Of a stretch of 30,620 nucleotides of DNA, positions 1-7,326 are shown piece after piece. The first letter of the stretch is position 1. Each line of letters opens with the position of its first letter. The position numbers and the translations under genes are program-made. The notes under the pieces were generated by a model, which did no database searches, was not told where the DNA came from, and saw nothing but the letters and a program-made list of their open reading frames with translations. Origin of the DNA: a virus; the IMG/VR virus record IMGVR_UViG_3300033571_010974, positions 1-30,620 of that record, one strand, 5' to 3'.

Positions 1-16
1 GCCGCGCAATGCCATT

Positions 17-48
17 CTGTAAGAAACCTATGCCCGTTTTTCTTACGG
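17..48 (-). promoter_or_regulatory. Leader hairpin, 10-bp stem
   Basis: Positions 17-26 pair with 39-48 (one G-T pair) around a 12-base loop. It has no T-run on either side, so it is not a standard terminator. The stem ends two bases before a possible ATG at 15 on the minus strand and could affect initiation there. A mutually exclusive 7-bp pairing (23-29 with 52-58) makes a two-state element conceivable. Confidence 0.4.
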
Positions 49-94
49 CAGAGGTTTCGTAACAGACTCAACACTGGTGCAAGAGCGACATACC

Positions 95-104
95 GTATCC
101 GGTA
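95..104 (-). promoter_or_regulatory. Recurrent GGATAC motif, copy at 95
   Basis: Minus strand TACCGGATAC followed by GG. It matches the common part (CCGGATAC) of the motif found in other gaps but differs in the first two bases. It is embedded in an inverted repeat, TACCG/CGGTA (91-104). It lies 79 bases before a possible ATG at 15, with a hairpin in between. Confidence 0.4.
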
Positions 105-128
105 TAGCCGTCTCTAAGGTGAAGAGCG

Positions 129-293
129 TCACTCTGCTTCGTCAATCGCCGCTTCAATGTCTCTCGCCCGGCCGAGCATCTCCCCAAACAACGCTTGCAA
201 CTCGTCAAACACGCCGGGCATCACGGCGATGCAACGCCAGAGGCAGTAGCCGCCGATGGCAGAGCAGAGAAGGAGTTCTAGGGTGTGTCTCAT
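129..293 (-). CDS. Small putative membrane protein (54 aa)
   Basis: A 54-residue ORF with ATG at 293 and TGA at 129. It begins MRHTLELLLCSAIGGYCLW, has a hydrophobic, cysteine-containing stretch at about residues 5-26, and ends in an acidic helix (RARDIEAAIDEAE). This layout, one short membrane segment plus a charged tail, is common in small phage proteins of the lysis or tail regions, but I recognise no family. No clear Shine-Dalgarno site precedes the ATG. It may be coupled to a 26-codon ORF (290-370) through an ATGA overlap. Confidence 0.45.
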   Translation of the reverse strand: MRHTLELLLCSAIGGYCLWRCIAVMPGVFDELQALFGEMLGRARDIEAAIDEAE

Positions 294-370
294 GCGGTTG
301 CACACGTTCGCCCGTTGGCCGCATATCTCTGGCTGACAGTTGATGCTACTGGGGATTTGAGTGATGGCAT
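290..370 (-). CDS. Possible tiny ORF (26 aa)
   Basis: ATG at 370, nine bases after the stop of the tail protein gene at 380; its TGA overlaps the ATG of the 54-residue ORF (ATGA). The peptide begins MPSLKSPVASTVSQRYAANG. The overlap is the only argument for it, the ribosome binding site is weak, and no homology is recognised. It could simply be a spacer. Confidence 0.2.
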   Translation of the reverse strand: MPSLKSPVASTVSQRYAANGRTCATA

Positions 371-379
371 TGTTTAACT

Positions 380-1303
380 CTATGAGTAGTTAATTACTAG
401 CGAACCCGCAGTGTCGATTGTGTTTATTACCCTGTCTGTGCCTGCGTTGTCTCCAAACAGATAAAGGACGATGGAGTTCCCTGGCGTCCAGCCCGATTGG
501 CCGATAATCTCCGCGATTACGGCAGTGCAGTCGAATGTCAGCGTGCCGTTGCTTGTGGTCACGCTTGCTGTTGCGCTGGCTGTTGTTGGGCTTGTGCCCT
601 GAAGCCCCTGACCAGCGTTAACCAACTGCGCCCCTCGCAGGACAACGGTGAATGCCGTGGGGTCAGTAGCCCATGTATACGGAAATGTGAATGTCGCGGA
701 AGCAATTGCACTCGGCTTGCTGGCAGGCGTGAATGTCGTTCTCCAGCCCGTGCTTTGCACGGTGGTCCCATCATCCCCCCTGCCGATCCATACTTGGCTG
801 TCTGTGTATCCTCCAGTTAACCACCGCCAGCTATTTGCGCCGCCGCCGGAGGCGAGGGTCGTGGAGAAACTTGGCGCGGCAGGCGTCACGCTGCTACTCG
901 CTGACGTGTACGGTCCAGCGCCAATAGCATTGACCGCCGCTACACGGAATACATACGCAACACCGTTGGTCAGTCCAGTCACGGTCGCGCTGGTCGCCGT
1001 TGATGTCCCGTCTGCGAACGTTGTCCACGTTGAGCCACTGTCGCTAGAGAACTGGACGGCATAATCTGTGATCGCCGTGCCGCCGTTGCTTGCGGGAGCA
1101 GTCCAAGTCAACGAGGCTTGTGCGTTCCCCCCCGATGCGGACAGCGAGGTCGGCGTTCCCGGCACAGTGGGCGCACTCGGCCAAGTCGCCGCCCGCTTCA
1201 GCGCCTCTGCTTCGCGCACCGTCCACACGCCGCTCGCCGCAGAGTTGAAAGCCGCACTCGCTGGCGTGACGTTCGCGCCGATGAATCCCCCTCGCGCCCT
1301 CAT
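380..1303 (-). CDS. Tail fibre-like protein with one fibronectin-III domain
   Basis: 307 aa. The N-terminus (about residues 20-41) contains a segment of the form ASGVWTVREAEALKRAATWP, which I associate with phage tail or baseplate-attached fibre proteins. Residues 46-140 form a fibronectin type III domain (LTWTAPASNGGTAITDYAV, then TVTGLTNGVAYVFRVAAVN). Residues 148-307 are beta-rich with many Ser, Thr, Gly and aromatic residues and could be a jelly-roll binding domain; no cysteine pattern or enzyme motif is visible. It likely takes part in host surface recognition at the tail. Its ATG overlaps the stop of the upstream gene by 4 nt, as in an operon. Its Fn3 domain closely resembles the third Fn3 domain of the 680-aa protein upstream. 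Confidence 0.8.
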   Translation of the reverse strand: MRARGGFIGANVTPASAAFNSAASGVWTVREAEALKRAATWPSAPTVPGTPTSLSASGGNAQASLTWTAPASNGGTAITDYAVQFSSDSGSTWTTFADGTSTATSATVTGLTNGVAYVFRVAAVNAIGAGPYTSASSSVTPAAPSFSTTLASGGGANSWRWLTGGYTDSQVWIGRGDDGTTVQSTGWRTTFTPASKPSAIASATFTFPYTWATDPTAFTVVLRGAQLVNAGQGLQGTSPTTASATASVTTSNGTLTFDCTAVIAEIIGQSGWTPGNSIVLYLFGDNAGTDRVINTIDTAGSLVINYS

Positions 1304-1755
1304 GCGTCACCTCCTGCGCTAGCAGCCGCACGGGCCGCGCCATAGCCCAACATCAAAGCCTCAAACTCCGCGAACGTCAGCGTGTGCCGCTCGCCGCTCA
1401 TATCAGTCACAACGCAAGGTTGCGTCATGCCCAGTTGATTCGCCCGTGCCGCGAGAACGTACAGCCCCGTGAGCAGGGCCACGTCATCGGCCTGCCAGCC
1501 GAGCCGCCAGCCGTCCGGCGTCTCATAGCCAGCCTCCAGCCAAGACGGCTCCTGCGGTGCGGGAAACATCGCGTCCAGATCGGCCTGCGTGAGCGTGGAT
1601 CGCGTCCAGCCGGTAGCAGCGAGAACGTCGGCGTCCTCGCTCCACTGCGAGGGATCGGTACGTGTCGTGCCGTCGGGCAGTCGCACGCGAAACGGCAGTT
1701 CTAGCGCTGCCACGCCGCTTGCATCGCGCCAGCATGGATCGTTGAGGCTCGGCAT
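1300..1755 (-). CDS. Tail assembly-type protein, DUF4376-like
   Basis: 151 aa, starting MPSLNDPCW. The frame is open further upstream, but this ATG follows directly on the stop of the preceding gene and has an AGGA element before it. The middle is rich in Trp, Leu and Ala. The C-terminal part (VVTDMSGERHTLTFAEFEAL, then a short Ala-rich helix) resembles the DUF4376 region of phage proteins encoded next to tail fibres, which are often annotated as tail fibre assembly or hinge proteins. Its position between two tail proteins supports a role in fibre attachment or assembly. The family call is from pattern memory and is moderate. Confidence 0.55.
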   Translation of the reverse strand: MPSLNDPCWRDASGVAALELPFRVRLPDGTTRTDPSQWSEDADVLAATGWTRSTLTQADLDAMFPAPQEPSWLEAGYETPDGWRLGWQADDVALLTGLYVLAARANQLGMTQPCVVTDMSGERHTLTFAEFEALMLGYGAARAAASAGGDA

Positions 1756-1756
1756 C

Positions 1757-2116
1757 TCAGGTGATTTCCTCGTGGGCAGTGGTGAAAACAATGTCGCCGT
1801 TCGCACTCGCAAGCCCTGCGAGCGTCCAGCCTTCCGCGAGGTGGATCGGATTCTCCCGACTGGCGATGACGAGCGTGGCGTCGGCGGGCACAGTCACCGT
1901 CGAAACGATGGCGTGCGAGTTCGTACCGTCGCTCGTCGTGACGGTAACGTCAGCGGCGTTGGTGCCGTCGATGTTCGCCGCAATAAGGCTTACGACGCGG
2001 ATTGCCCTATTGCTCGCTGCGCCGTTAGACACAATCGTCTGCGATGACGTCGTAGCGGCGAGGCGGACCGATTTGAACTCGACGCGAGTGGGACTGTTTA
2101 CGTTCGGCGCGGCCAT
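1757..2116 (-). CDS. Small conserved virion-type protein
   Basis: 119 aa, mostly beta-strand: repeated Val, Thr and Ala stretches around LIAANIDGTNAADVTVTT and TVTVPADATLVIASRENPI, ending ANGDIVFTTAHEEIT. Small proteins of this pattern (ATT..TIV.N, then NIDGT..ADVTV, then VPADATL, then a final EEI-like end) are common between tail or neck genes of environmental tailed phages and are usually listed as structural proteins of unknown role. It lies 2 bases from the next upstream gene and is part of the tail operon. No enzymatic residue is apparent. Confidence 0.65.
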   Translation of the reverse strand: MAAPNVNSPTRVEFKSVRLAATTSSQTIVSNGAASNRAIRVVSLIAANIDGTNAADVTVTTSDGTNSHAIVSTVTVPADATLVIASRENPIHLAEGWTLAGLASANGDIVFTTAHEEIT

Positions 2117-2118
2117 TA

Positions 2119-4161
2119 TCAGGTGCTCCAGTGGTACACGGGTGAGAGGGCTTCAACTTTCCAGAGGCTTGTTGCGGGCGGCGCGGGCGTTATGCTGCCC
2201 GTAGTCTCATAATTGCTGGTCCTAGCGCCGTTCGTGGCGGCTACCCGGAACAAGTAAGAAGTTCCATTGGTCAGTCCGGTAACGATCGCACTCGTTGCCG
2301 CAGACGACCCGTCGGCGAATGTTGTCCAAGTCGTGCCACCGTTTGACGAATACTCAACGATATAGTCCGTGATTGGGACACCGCCGGTATTTGAAGGCAC
2401 AGTCCACGACAGCGAGACTTGTCCGTTCCCCGCCGCGCCTGAAAGTGATCTCGGCGAGGACGGTGTATACGCAAAGATTACTGGCGCTGACGGGGCGGAG
2501 GCAGGCGAACTACCGGCTGGGTTGACTGCGTAGACGCGAAATTTGTAAATGCCGGGATTTGGTGTGCCTGATCCAAGTGAAAGTCCGACAACAACCTCGC
2601 CCTCTTCCTCAACGTAAAATGTAGAAGTGACAAAGTCGTTCGTGCTGCCTTCAACGCGGTAGTATTCGGTAGCATTGTTTCCTTGCTGCCATGATACCGC
2701 TATGGAGTCCGTCGTTGTATCAAAATCAGGTCCATCTACATCTATATTCCCACGAGTCAACGTAGGTGCCGGGAGTTGGCTAGGCGCGTTGCAGTAAAAG
2801 TCCCCCTGTTCCCGGTACTCCCCGCCTTCGCCGTTCGCGAATACTTCATATTCGTAGCAGTCGGCATCTTGTTCGGTTCGGAGAAGCGTTCCTTCTTCGG
2901 TGAAAGTTACGGCGCTCGCAGTCCCGCTATACGGCCCCACGCCTCCCACGCCTATCGCAGCAACACGAAAGAGGTAAGAAGTGTCTCCGCTCAAGCCATA
3001 GACTTCCATTGTCTCGCCTTCAGACCAATCACTAGCACTGGAAACTGTCCAGCTTGTGCCGCCGTCGCTGCTGTACTGCGCGAGGTAGCCAGTGATCGAC
3101 GTGCCCCCGCTAGGTGCAGTCCAGTCAAGTTGAACCCCGTCTTGGATTGCGGTTGCAGACAATCCTGTGGGGGCACCCGGCACAGCACACACGCCAGTCG
3201 TATTGCTAGTGGTTGTTCCCTCAACGATGCCGCACGCCTTTGAAGAATTGTTGAACGTGGCGTTGCCTTGCACGCCAGCGAAATCCGCTGTCGGAGCAAA
3301 TACTACAAAGGCGTTTGCAGAGTTGTTGTTGAACGTCGCGTTGCCACTCACTCGACCTCTGTTCGAGGAGTTGTCATTGAAGGTCGCGTTGCCTTCGACG
3401 CCATAAACCCAAGCATTGCCATCCCAGTACCCAAGCGAGGTGTTCGCAGAATCGTCGTTGAACGTCGCGTTGCCGGTGACGGTTCCGTCGCTGGCGTTTG
3501 ACGAACCGTCGTTGAAGATGGCGTTGCCGGTGACGGTGGCTTGGTTCTGCGACTGGTCATTGAACGTCGCGTTGCCAGTAACCTCGTATAAAAGTACGAC
3601 AGTGTCGTTAAAAGTGGCATTTCCTACCGCGTAGTAAATTGGGAGACTGCCAAAAAACTGCGCGTCTGGAGAGACAAAAGTACAAGCCCCCGTGTCAGTA
3701 AAATCAGTGAGGGTAATCGAACTGGCTGCCAGCCTAGTTTCATTATCAAAACCTTCGCCGCTACTGTTTGTCGCAACGATTGAGACGGCTTCTATATCGC
3801 AGTCCTGCAATGATACGTTGCTGAGAGTCACGGCACCCGCAGCCAGAATTTTCTTTTCGTAGAAACTGTAGAGTATTACGCCACTTGCAGTCAGGTTTCG
3901 GCATACGAAGATTGACGCAGCGTCTACGTTGTTCGCGTCTGTGAGAAAAACAACATCGTCTGCGGATGTCGGCATCGCCGTCGCCGGAATAGTGCAGGCG
4001 GCGTTCTGAAACCAGTTAGCGAGGTTCCACGCACTTTGATATTCGTCTGATGCTGAAAAGTACAACACCGGCGCGGCTGGCGGCGCAACATCCTGCTTCG
4101 GTCGCAGGATGCGGGCGGCCCCGCCAAAGGAGATCGTATTTTCGTTTGCCCAGAACGGCAT
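2119..4161 (-). CDS. Large tail protein: GNATFN repeats plus three fibronectin-III domains
   Basis: 680 aa. Residues 1-175 are a beta-rich head (VTLSNVSLQDCDIEAVSIV). Residues 180-305 carry seven GNA(T/I)FN(D/N) repeats spaced about 16-27 residues apart, typical of a beta-solenoid shaft. Residues 328-420, 464-560 and 567-660 are fibronectin type III-like domains; the first and third have the classical W, Y-xx-x-Y and G-L-x-x-x-x-x-Y-x-F-R-V positions. The segment between Fn3-1 and Fn3-2 (about 424-460) is acidic and holds two cysteines. A tail fibre or spike for host binding is the likely role. Its ATG overlaps the previous stop by one base (TGATG). Fn3-3 is nearly copied in the 307-aa downstream protein, suggesting domain exchange. 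Confidence 0.8.
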   Translation of the reverse strand: MPFWANENTISFGGAARILRPKQDVAPPAAPVLYFSASDEYQSAWNLANWFQNAACTIPATAMPTSADDVVFLTDANNVDAASIFVCRNLTASGVILYSFYEKKILAAGAVTLSNVSLQDCDIEAVSIVATNSSGEGFDNETRLAASSITLTDFTDTGACTFVSPDAQFFGSLPIYYAVGNATFNDTVVLLYEVTGNATFNDQSQNQATVTGNAIFNDGSSNASDGTVTGNATFNDDSANTSLGYWDGNAWVYGVEGNATFNDNSSNRGRVSGNATFNNNSANAFVVFAPTADFAGVQGNATFNNSSKACGIVEGTTTSNTTGVCAVPGAPTGLSATAIQDGVQLDWTAPSGGTSITGYLAQYSSDGGTSWTVSSASDWSEGETMEVYGLSGDTSYLFRVAAIGVGGVGPYSGTASAVTFTEEGTLLRTEQDADCYEYEVFANGEGGEYREQGDFYCNAPSQLPAPTLTRGNIDVDGPDFDTTTDSIAVSWQQGNNATEYYRVEGSTNDFVTSTFYVEEEGEVVVGLSLGSGTPNPGIYKFRVYAVNPAGSSPASAPSAPVIFAYTPSSPRSLSGAAGNGQVSLSWTVPSNTGGVPITDYIVEYSSNGGTTWTTFADGSSAATSAIVTGLTNGTSYLFRVAATNGARTSNYETTGSITPAPPATSLWKVEALSPVYHWST
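3247..3624 (-). repeat. Seven coding repeats (GNATFN units)
   Basis: Seven copies of a roughly 18-base unit (plus strand form gttgaacgtcgcgttgcc) begin near 3247, 3328, 3375, 3456, 3510, 3558 and 3606. They encode the GNATFN motif, and the spacers between them vary. The units at 3456 and 3510 are followed by the same ggtgacggt stretch, which suggests recent duplication. These repeats could expand or contract by recombination. Confidence 0.75.
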
Positions 4162-4439
4162 CAGAACGCCTGGACCGAGATGGTGGTGGTTCCCGACGAC
4201 ACAATCGCCGTAATGCTCCCCCGGAAAAGTTCTTTCTGGAGGTCCTGGTCACAGATCAGTACGGAGTCCACCGCGAGCGGGACGCCGTTTAAGGCTGTGA
4301 CGGCGTCGGCGTCCGGAACGAGCTTGAGGTATGCCTTGCTCGGGCCGTTGTTGCCGATCGCCACAAATGCCCAGGGCCTACCAGATGGCGGGGGGAGGAC
4401 CTGCACCTGGGTCGTTCCGACGGTGAAGCTCGCGATCAT
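4161..4439 (-). CDS. Small virion-type protein of unknown function
   Basis: 92 aa, beta-rich: MIASFTVGTTQVQVLPPPSG, then a middle with VAIGNNGPSKAYLKLVPD, then TAIVSSGTTTISVQAF at the end. No cysteine or catalytic motif is visible. Its placement between a membrane protein and the long fibre gene, with overlaps on both sides, suggests a small structural or fibre-associated protein. I do not recognise the family. Confidence 0.6.
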   Translation of the reverse strand: MIASFTVGTTQVQVLPPPSGRPWAFVAIGNNGPSKAYLKLVPDADAVTALNGVPLAVDSVLICDQDLQKELFRGSITAIVSSGTTTISVQAF

Positions 4440-4741
4440 TTGACTGTCTCCTTTTTTTGCTTCATCAACTCGTTGTGAATGTCTCTTTGGCTGACGGCAA
4501 TCTCGCGGAGCGTCTCCGCCTGTTGGTCCTGTGTCTTGCCAAGCTCATGGAGCGTCTGAGACGTCGCCTCCAGGAACTGCGTGTGACTTTCGACCATTGG
4601 AACGATTACGGAGTGATGAACCGAAGTAGCGGCCTCGCGGGCCATCCAGAGCATGGCTGCCAGGATTACGACTGGCAGGCCAAAACGCTCGGCAGCGCGG
4701 AGGGCCACGTCGATGATCGTCTGCTTTGTCTCGTCAGTCAT
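4436..4741 (-). CDS. Single-span membrane protein with coiled coil (holin or spanin candidate)
   Basis: 101 aa. One hydrophobic helix at about residues 20-36 (FGLPVVILAAMLWMAREAA) is followed by a long helical, Gln, Glu and His-rich segment to the C-terminus (HELGKTQDQQAETLREIAVS), probably a coiled coil, and a Lys-rich tail. This one-span plus coiled-coil form is seen in XhlA-like lysis proteins and in inner-membrane spanins, but no specific match is claimed. It overlaps both neighbours (ends inside the next start; begins inside the previous stop). Confidence 0.6.
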   Translation of the reverse strand: MTDETKQTIIDVALRAAERFGLPVVILAAMLWMAREAATSVHHSVIVPMVESHTQFLEATSQTLHELGKTQDQQAETLREIAVSQRDIHNELMKQKKETVK

Positions 4742-5105
4742 TCGTCAGGTTCCTCTTCCATCCCCGCATGAGGACGGCGTTCTTCGGCGATCTGAAATAC
4801 CAGTCCAAGAGTTTCTGAAGGATCGCCTGGAGCAGGGGCCCGATCAGAATCCAGAAGATCGGCCCAAACTGCGTCTCGTCCGTAGACTCCCGCATGAGGC
4901 AGTAGCCTCGCTTCACGCTTTGGCCCCAGGCCGCCAGGACGATCTCCTGGGAGTGATTGCTCGACGTGACGTGCCTGAATAACTCGACCGGAGACTGCTC
5001 GATCGAGACGGCGATCAAGTCGTTGATTCGATCCCGGCCGACGAGGTTTCTCCTGACGACAGGAAGCTGCTTCCATACGGTCGACTGAAGCTCGGAGATG
5101 GTCAT
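4734..5105 (-). CDS. Small membrane-associated protein of unknown function
   Basis: About 123 aa from the ATG at 5105, which overlaps the upstream stop as ATGA. An ATG at 5120 has the better ribosome binding site (AAGGACGGAAA) and would add five residues. The N-terminal two thirds are soluble-looking; a hydrophobic segment (FGPIFWILIGPLLQAILQKL) lies near residues 80-105 and is followed by a basic tail (RGWKRNL). It may be a peripheral or one-span membrane protein. It sits in a cluster of exported or membrane proteins and may belong to a lysis cassette; no family recognised. Confidence 0.6.
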   Translation of the reverse strand: MTISELQSTVWKQLPVVRRNLVGRDRINDLIAVSIEQSPVELFRHVTSSNHSQEIVLAAWGQSVKRGYCLMRESTDETQFGPIFWILIGPLLQAILQKLLDWYFRSPKNAVLMRGWKRNLTND

Positions 5106-5365
5106 TTCTTGATCGCGCATTTTCCGTCCTTGCACTTACACTTGCACGTTGCCGGGCACGGGCAGTCGACGATCGCGTGTCCGTCTCCGCTCCGGACTTT
5201 CCCTGTGTTGTTGCACTTTCCGCAGCACACGATGGGCGAGGGTGCCTTTCCTGCCTTGCACGCCTCGTAGGCGGCGTTCGAGAAACACTCGCAGAGCAGG
5301 TCCATCCGATCGGGAGGCGACCCGCACCCGGCCACGAGCACAGCGGCGACGAGGAGACGCTTCAC
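5102..5365 (-). CDS. Cysteine-rich lipoprotein
   Basis: 87 aa from a GTG at 5365. I chose this start because GGAGGAATTCT lies directly before it and the GTGA overlap with the upstream stop is typical of this genome; an ATG at 5383 is possible but lacks this. The N-terminus KRLLVAAVLVAG|C is a lipoprotein signal with lipobox LVAGC, so it should be lipidated and anchored in a membrane. The mature part has about 14 cysteines, including CCGKCNNTGK and CPCPATCKCKCKDGKC, a zinc-finger-like or disulfide-rich pattern. An outer-membrane spanin is one option by position, but the cysteine content is unusual for that. Confidence 0.75.
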   Translation of the reverse strand: MKRLLVAAVLVAGCGSPPDRMDLLCECFSNAAYEACKAGKAPSPIVCCGKCNNTGKVRSGDGHAIVDCPCPATCKCKCKDGKCAIKK

Positions 5366-6300
5366 AGAATTCCTCCCGTCCATCGTGGGAGCTTGCGGGG
5401 AGGAAATCCCTTGTAGCCCGAAAGCCCGTAGCTATCTCGGCCCTTGAGCATCCGGTCGACGACGTCCGCGTCGACCCAGAACGTGCAGCCCTCGAAGGCG
5501 GGCGGCATCTCTTTGCCGGGCACGCCTGAGTAGTGTGGGCCAGAGTTGCTCCTCGGACCCCAGGACTGCCAGTACAAAGCCCCGGGCCGCCGACCCATCC
5601 GCTTTCCGATGAAGGCAGTGCAGTGGGCCCACCCGGCATTGTTCGCCTTGCAGAAGCCGTCCTCGTCTCTCTTGAACACGAACCCCTGAACGCTGCACTG
5701 CGCTACGGGATATCCACTGGAGATCGCGTCGCAGAGTTGCTGGAAATTCGTGACGAGCGTGGCTGTCTTGATCGTCCGCTTCTTCGCGAACGGTTCGAGT
5801 TCATCGGGGAGGCCGCTCGAACCCCACTGCTTCTCTCTGGTGCCGGAGTATTCCTTGAAGATGGTTCCGTTGTAGTCGACGTCGTAGTGGAGACAGCCCC
5901 ACTGCGTCACGGCCGCCGCTGCGGCGGCTCCGTAGCTTCCATCCCCGCCGTAATTTCGAGTGAGCCCCCTGGCTTCGACTCTGGACAGGCTGTAGATCGA
6001 CGCCTCTAAGCATCGGCCGGGCCAGTCCTCAGCCTCTCCGTGAACGACGATTTCCGTCGAGGACAGGGCGTCAATACTTCCGGCGAAACCATGCCCAACG
6101 CACGATCCGATCGCTTGGGCGACGCGAGAGTAGTCAGGCTTCACCTTGAGGATCGCAGGCCAGAGGACGACGTCACGCTTGTCGTCGCTCTTGAGTTCCG
6201 GGCCCGCCTCGGCGAGGGTGGGCCACTTCAGGCTGGAGACGTATTTCTCGGCAGCCTTCGGATTGGGGACGTAGCCCTGGGGCCTCCACGGAGCGGACAT
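5362..6300 (-). CDS. Papain-like (C1 family) cysteine peptidase
   Basis: 312 aa. Segment QAIGSCVGHGFA (residues 62-73) has the oxyanion Gln62 and nucleophile Cys67; GWAHCTAFIG has the catalytic His226; YWQSWGPRSNSG (244-254) corresponds to the NSWG motif but with Gln245 in the Asn position. The order Cys, His, Asn/Gln and the GDGSYGAA...WG.L segment fit a C1A-type fold. No signal peptide is seen. It may cut a host or virion protein or the peptide part of the cell wall; it lies among membrane proteins, so a lysis or host-surface role is plausible. Start ATG at 6300 is adjacent to the preceding TAA. Confidence 0.75.
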   Translation of the reverse strand: MSAPWRPQGYVPNPKAAEKYVSSLKWPTLAEAGPELKSDDKRDVVLWPAILKVKPDYSRVAQAIGSCVGHGFAGSIDALSSTEIVVHGEAEDWPGRCLEASIYSLSRVEARGLTRNYGGDGSYGAAAAAAVTQWGCLHYDVDYNGTIFKEYSGTREKQWGSSGLPDELEPFAKKRTIKTATLVTNFQQLCDAISSGYPVAQCSVQGFVFKRDEDGFCKANNAGWAHCTAFIGKRMGRRPGALYWQSWGPRSNSGPHYSGVPGKEMPPAFEGCTFWVDADVVDRMLKGRDSYGLSGYKGFPPRKLPRWTGGIL

Positions 6301-6774
6301 TTACTGGTCCTTTCCGAGCCCCGCCCATGCAATCGCTTCGCACAAATCAACGGTAGACTTCCGCATCTCGGGCGTGAGAGGGCGAGAGTCGTCCGAGATC
6401 ACGCTGTTCATCGCATCGTCGATCGCGTCGGCGAGGCCCTCGTACTTCGAGGGGGAGTTATTCGCCATGCCCTTCCAGATGAACTTGAGCACGGCGACGT
6501 GGACGGCTCGAAGCGAGTCTGTCGACGTGATGGTCGACTCCTCGATGACCCCGTCGGCCGCCACGACCTTCGCGAAGTTCTGATAAATGTTCTGGAGCCA
6601 GAGCCTGTCGATCGGGCTCATCTTCGCGACGATCTTCACGACGGGCTTGACTGCGGTTTTCATTTCTTCAGAGGGCTCCGAGACACTGAGACTTGGCTGG
6701 ACCACGGGCAGTGACGGCAGGCCAAAGAGGCCAACCGCCAGGAGCGCGACTGCCGCGATGATCCGGAAGTTCAC
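6301..6774 (-). CDS. Exported or membrane-anchored protein of unknown function
   Basis: 157 aa, GTG start overlapping the upstream stop (GTGA). Residues 3-25 form a hydrophobic N-terminal segment (MNFRIIAAVALLAVGLFGLP), either a signal peptide or an anchor. The remainder is helical, with charged and hydrophobic alternation (PIDRLWLQNIYQNFAKVVAA), and may be a periplasm-facing domain. No cysteine pair or catalytic motif. It is in the run of small exported proteins beside the peptidase gene; possible spanin or accessory lysis protein, but no family recognised. Confidence 0.6.
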   Translation of the reverse strand: MNFRIIAAVALLAVGLFGLPSLPVVQPSLSVSEPSEEMKTAVKPVVKIVAKMSPIDRLWLQNIYQNFAKVVAADGVIEESTITSTDSLRAVHVAVLKFIWKGMANNSPSKYEGLADAIDDAMNSVISDDSRPLTPEMRKSTVDLCEAIAWAGLGKDQ

Positions 6775-7019
6775 TTCTTCGCCCCCGCCAGCATGGTGTC
6801 GATGATCGCTTGGCAGAGTTCGACTCCCTTGACGTTGCCGACGGCCTTGAGCCGGCTGGCGATCTCCAGGATCGTGTGGGCATCTGCCAGGGGGTCTACT
6901 TCTTTTGCGGCGACGGCTGGGAGCCGGACCGCCTTGGCGGCTGCCACCAGACGGGGGCCCGCCAGGAGAGCAACAGCCGCCACAACGGCGAAGGCGCGAA
7001 GAATGAAGTCATAGTCCAT
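6771..7019 (-). CDS. Small membrane protein of unknown function
   Basis: 82 aa. The ATG at 7019 overlaps the upstream stop (TGATG); a GTG one codon earlier is also possible. Residues 5-22 form a hydrophobic segment (FILRAFAVVAAVALLAGPRL), followed by an amphipathic helical tail (ILEIASRLKAVGNVKGVELC). It shares the layout of its 157-aa neighbour and could be a holin-size protein, though only one membrane segment is visible. Confidence 0.6.
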   Translation of the reverse strand: MDYDFILRAFAVVAAVALLAGPRLVAAAKAVRLPAVAAKEVDPLADAHTILEIASRLKAVGNVKGVELCQAIIDTMLAGAKK

Positions 7020-7288
7020 CACGTCTTACCCTCGATCTTGGCCGAGACCCAACGAAGCAGGGACTCGCCCTGGGGCGACTTGAGGACGGCCGTCAGGTGG
7101 CCGACAAGCTCGTCGTCGACACTCGTCTTCGACTTGGCCGCGAGCCACTCGCAGGCGTCGGCGACGATCACTGCCTTGCCGTGGGTGTCCCGCTCTGCCA
7201 GGAAAGCCTGGATGTAGGAGACGACAGGAGCCCACTCCTGAAGGATGCGGATTTTCTCCCACACTGAAAGATTCTTGGCCTCTGGCAT
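7019..7288 (-). CDS. Small soluble helical protein of unknown function
   Basis: 89 aa, starting MPEAKNLSVWEKIRILQEW, largely helical with several Trp and many charged residues (ACEWLAAKSKTSVDDELVGH), and no membrane segment. It is the first gene of the 7288-4436 membrane/peptidase cluster. A GGAGG site lies 9 bases before the ATG, and a motif copy lies 28 bases upstream (7317-7326), so transcription of the cluster may start here. Family unknown. Confidence 0.65.
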   Translation of the reverse strand: MPEAKNLSVWEKIRILQEWAPVVSYIQAFLAERDTHGKAVIVADACEWLAAKSKTSVDDELVGHLTAVLKSPQGESLLRWVSAKIEGKT

Positions 7289-7316
7289 GACCGACCTCCG
7301 TGTCTGTCGCCTACCT

Positions 7317-7326
7317 GTATCCAGAC
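7317..7326 (-). promoter_or_regulatory. Recurrent GGATAC motif, copy at 7317
   Basis: Minus strand GTCTGGATAC followed by AGGTAGGCG, in the 37-bp gap before the 89-aa gene; 28 bases to the ATG. It abuts the stop codon of the upstream HTH gene. Same core as the copy at 11066. The following GTAGGC also follows the copy at 25319. Confidence 0.6.

Larger units (their letters stand above)
1..128 (-). other. Leader region with motif copy and hairpin before a possible start codon
   Basis: Read on the minus strand, this stretch follows the stop of the small ORF at 129. It holds a degenerate copy of the recurrent GGATAC motif (95-104), then a 10-bp hairpin (39-48 with 17-26), then an ATG at 15-13 whose reading frame stays open to the window edge. 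A second pairing, 23-29 with 52-58 (GAAACCT/AGGTTTC, 7 bp), excludes the first. This gives the motif, hairpin, start-codon layout seen at 16647, 22236 and 26041, so a gene probably starts at 15 and continues outside the window. Only five codons are visible, so no product can be suggested. Confidence 0.4.

Noticed and set aside
77-343. Plus-strand 88-codon frame at the left end
   Set aside because: It is antisense to the small 54-aa ORF, has no ribosome binding site, and is Arg/Ser-rich shadow sequence.
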